This document shows, in pieces, positions 15,207 through 16,464 of a stretch of DNA of 16,464 nucleotides (its first letter is position 1; the number at the start of each line of letters is the position of its first letter). A program made the position numbers and the translations under genes. The DNA comes from DATBHW01 sp046704085 (GTDB lineage: Bacteria > Chloroflexota > Ktedonobacteria > Ktedonobacterales > DATBGS01), in contig JBJKSJ010000163.1 of the NCBI GenBank assembly GCA_046704085.1, positions 1 to 16,464 of the forward strand. Direction: 5' to 3'. The notes under the pieces are model-generated. The model searched no databases. It saw nothing but the letters and a program-made list of their open reading frames with translations, and had not been told where the DNA came from.

Positions 15207-15228
15207 ACACATAGATGCCGCTGGCGTC
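15180..15228 (+). repeat. Perfect 23-bp-arm inverted repeat: operator overlapping the promoter
   Basis: Arms at 15180-15202 and 15206-15228 are exact reverse complements around a 3-base centre (gaa). The inner part reads ATGT-N9-ACAT (15196-15199 and 15209-15212), which fits the ATGT/ACAT dyad described for PadR-family binding sites. It lies over the promoter of a PadR-type regulator, so autorepression is the natural reading. As RNA from upstream, the repeat would form a 23-bp stem followed by TTTT (15229-15232), so it could also terminate transcription of the upstream membrane genes. Confidence 0.75.
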
Positions 15229-15232
15229 TTTT

Positions 15233-15256
15233 CCCGCAAGGAAACGATCCTGCGGG
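15233..15256 (+). other. Hairpin in the phaQ-like 5' leader
   Basis: CCCGC (15233-15237) pairs with GCGGG (15252-15256), and AGGA (15239-15242) with TCCT (15248-15251), with one bulged base and a 5-base loop. It lies between the predicted transcription start and the weak ribosome site and may modulate translation or mRNA stability. Confidence 0.4.
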
Positions 15257-15272
15257 GCCTCGAGGTTATACC

Positions 15273-15668
15273 ATGACGAAGGGAAATGAGGGCCAGCCCA
15301 CCGGGGCAGCGGCGCCTGGTGCCATGCCCAGGGATTGGCTGACGCCGTTGGTTCTCTTGCTGCTGCGGCAGTGGAGTTCCTATGGTTATGAGTTGATGGA
15401 GCGCCTGACCACTTTTGGCTGGCAGTTGATCAATCCGGGGACATTCTACCGGATGTTACGGCAGCTTGAGCAGGAGGGGCTGGTGACATCGCAGTGGGAG
15501 ACGACCCAGGCGGGACCAGCCCGTCGGATGTATGCGATTACCGCAGCGGGCGAAGCCTACTTGAAACTGTGGGCCAACTCGCTGGAGCAGTATCAGCAGT
15601 TGTTGACGACCTTTGCCCAATTGTATACGGGACGGCCCACCGGAGAGAAAAAGCCGGAGGAGTCGTGA
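15273..15668 (+). CDS. phaQ: PadR-family transcriptional regulator, PhaQ-like (PHB-responsive repressor type)
   Basis: A 131-residue winged-helix protein. The PadR domain spans about 20-98: WLTPLVLLLLRQWSSYGYEL (22-41), GTFYRMLRQLEQEGLV (56-71) and the wing GPARRMYAITAAGEAYL (81-97). The C-terminal segment LWANSLEQYQQLLTTFAQLY (99-118) is very like that of PhaQ of Bacillus megaterium, a PadR-type repressor that binds polyhydroxybutyrate and controls the phasin gene phaP and itself. The next gene overlaps the stop by one base (TGATG) and encodes a phasin-like protein, which supports the call. The promoter lies inside the large palindrome upstream, fitting autorepression. The ATG at 15273 has only a weak GAGG site; an ATG at 15324 is a possible alternative. 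Confidence 0.78.
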   Translation: MTKGNEGQPTGAAAPGAMPRDWLTPLVLLLLRQWSSYGYELMERLTTFGWQLINPGTFYRMLRQLEQEGLVTSQWETTQAGPARRMYAITAAGEAYLKLWANSLEQYQQLLTTFAQLYTGRPTGEKKPEES

Positions 15669-16159
15669 TGGCACAAAGAGAGGAATCAATCTTGGCAGAG
15701 AAGAATATCACTGAGGCGGCAGAGACGTTGAGCGCCGCGGTGCGCCAGAGTCAGCAAGCCGTTGTCGAGCGGACAGCGGCTGCCCAGCAGCAGGCTGCCC
15801 GCGTCACGCAGAATCTGGTGGAGCAGGGGATCGAGGCGGCCAGGGGACACGCGGAAGATACGCGCAATCTCTTGCAAGAGCTAGTCCAGGAGTCCCGGCG
15901 TCCCTACCAGACGGCGCAGTCCATGATGAGCTGGACGATTGCGACGCAAGAGCGCAATGTGCGCTTCGCGCAGTGGGTGTTGGAGCAGGGGATGGAAGTG
16001 TTCAAGAGCCAGGCGGATAGTGCGCTTGCCTTGAGCCAGGAACTGGCAGAGCAGTCGCAGAAGCAGGTGGCTGCCTTGCAGGCGCTGACCCAGGCATCGC
16101 TGGCGACTTCGACGGCCTGGTGGTCTGCTCCGCTGAGCTTTTACAAGGAAGCGGTATAA
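15668..16159 (+). CDS. phaP: Phasin-like polyhydroxyalkanoate granule-associated protein
   Basis: A 163-residue, Ala/Gln-rich, almost wholly helical protein with no membrane segment or signal peptide, matching the size and composition of phasins (PhaP), which coat polyhydroxyalkanoate granules in the cytoplasm and control their size and number. Amphipathic helices predominate: ETLSAAVRQSQQAVVERTAA, RNLLQELVQESRRPYQTAQS and LSQELAEQSQKQVAALQALT. The end, TAWWSAPLSFYKEAV, is more hydrophobic and could touch the granule surface. The ATG overlaps the PhaQ-like stop, and GGAGGAG (15656-15662) lies 5 nt upstream, so translation is coupled and probably strong. A good terminator follows at 16272. Phasin sequences diverge widely, so the call relies partly on the neighbour. 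A general coiled-coil protein is the alternative. Confidence 0.65.
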   Translation: MAQREESILAEKNITEAAETLSAAVRQSQQAVVERTAAAQQQAARVTQNLVEQGIEAARGHAEDTRNLLQELVQESRRPYQTAQSMMSWTIATQERNVRFAQWVLEQGMEVFKSQADSALALSQELAEQSQKQVAALQALTQASLATSTAWWSAPLSFYKEAV

Positions 16160-16271
16160 TCGGCAGCGGAGCTGGTCCTCTTCTTTCGCCAGACCAAAAT
16201 CGTCGGGTTTGCAGTGGAGGGGGATAGCGGCGAAAGGATTCCAGGCTCAGTCAGAGAATGTAGAGACAGAG

Positions 16272-16310
16272 GGACGTTGCAGCAGAAGTCTGTTGCAGCG
16301 TCCTTTTTTT
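16272..16310 (+). terminator. Intrinsic terminator of the phaQ-phaP-like operon
   Basis: Stem arms GGACGTTGCAGCAG (16272-16285) and CTGTTGCAGCGTCC (16290-16303) pair over 14 bp with two G-U pairs and a 4-base loop, followed directly by seven T (16304-16310). This is a classical rho-independent terminator, 112 nt past the phasin-like stop. Confidence 0.9.
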
Positions 16311-16464
16311 CAAGGCGGTATGGTCACGCGCCAGACACCATCCAGCCGGCGAACTGCGCGATGCGTGTGATGTACAACATGAAGAGGAGCGCCGCAGGTC
16401 GCACACATCGTGCGCTGAACCACTAGCCGACAGACGCCTGTCGCAGGCGGGATGAGGTTCGCTG
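16311..16464. other. Right end of window: no gene recognised
   Basis: No convincing start-to-stop frame is seen on either strand. A small hairpin CGCCTG-tcg-CAGGCG lies at 16435-16449, which could belong to the end of a gene outside the window. Confidence 0.4.

Overview
This is a GC-rich bacterial chromosomal window with no rRNA, tRNA, CRISPR array or recognisable intact mobile element. The gene set suggests the phylum Chloroflexota, most likely class Ktedonobacteria or a relative. It includes a large XRE/NB-ARC/TPR regulator, a DUF2630 protein, an orphan TadG-like pilus-type protein, a ComB-family phosphatase and a PhaQ/PhaP-type pair. The assignment rests on gene content and is an inference. 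Several promoters look like the standard sigma-70/SigA type (TTGACR or TTGCCG, 17-18 nt, TATACT or TAGAAT).

Layout. Positions 1-639 hold the 3' part of a PhoU-like phosphate regulator on the plus strand. It overlaps by 52 bp, tail to tail, a leftward unit made of a medium-chain-type acyl-CoA synthetase and a DUF402 protein; these two share an ATGA start/stop overlap and have a clear promoter at 2792-2820. A leftward acyltransferase-3 membrane protein follows (2948-4186). Next is a gene-poor stretch (4187-4680) with only doubtful coding remnants. A leftward TadG-like protein (4681-6357) and a rightward comB gene (6654-7538) diverge from a shared intergenic region. A leftward two-helix membrane protein of general-stress-protein type (7588-8157) and a leftward cysteine desulfurase with its own strong promoter (8323-9495) come next, then a small rightward DUF2630 gene (9773-10015). 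A leftward 863-residue XRE/NB-ARC/TPR protein (10047-12638) faces away from a rightward run. That run holds a SnoaL-like protein, a frameshifted small membrane protein gene and two adjacent paralogous membrane proteins (12875-15131).

The right end is the most informative part. A PadR-family regulator closely resembling PhaQ of Bacillus (15273-15668) overlaps by one base the start of a phasin-like coiled-coil protein (15668-16159). The pair ends before a good intrinsic terminator (16272-16310). Upstream lies a perfect inverted repeat with 23-bp arms and a 3-base centre (15180-15228), and it contains a complete promoter, TTGACG-17-TAGAAT. This suggests an autoregulated polyhydroxyalkanoate-granule operon: the regulator would sit on the palindrome over the promoter and be released when polymer or granules appear. 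The same repeat could also act as a terminator for reads arriving from the upstream membrane genes. No wholly new system is evident; this operator/promoter and the NB-ARC/TPR regulator deserve the most attention.
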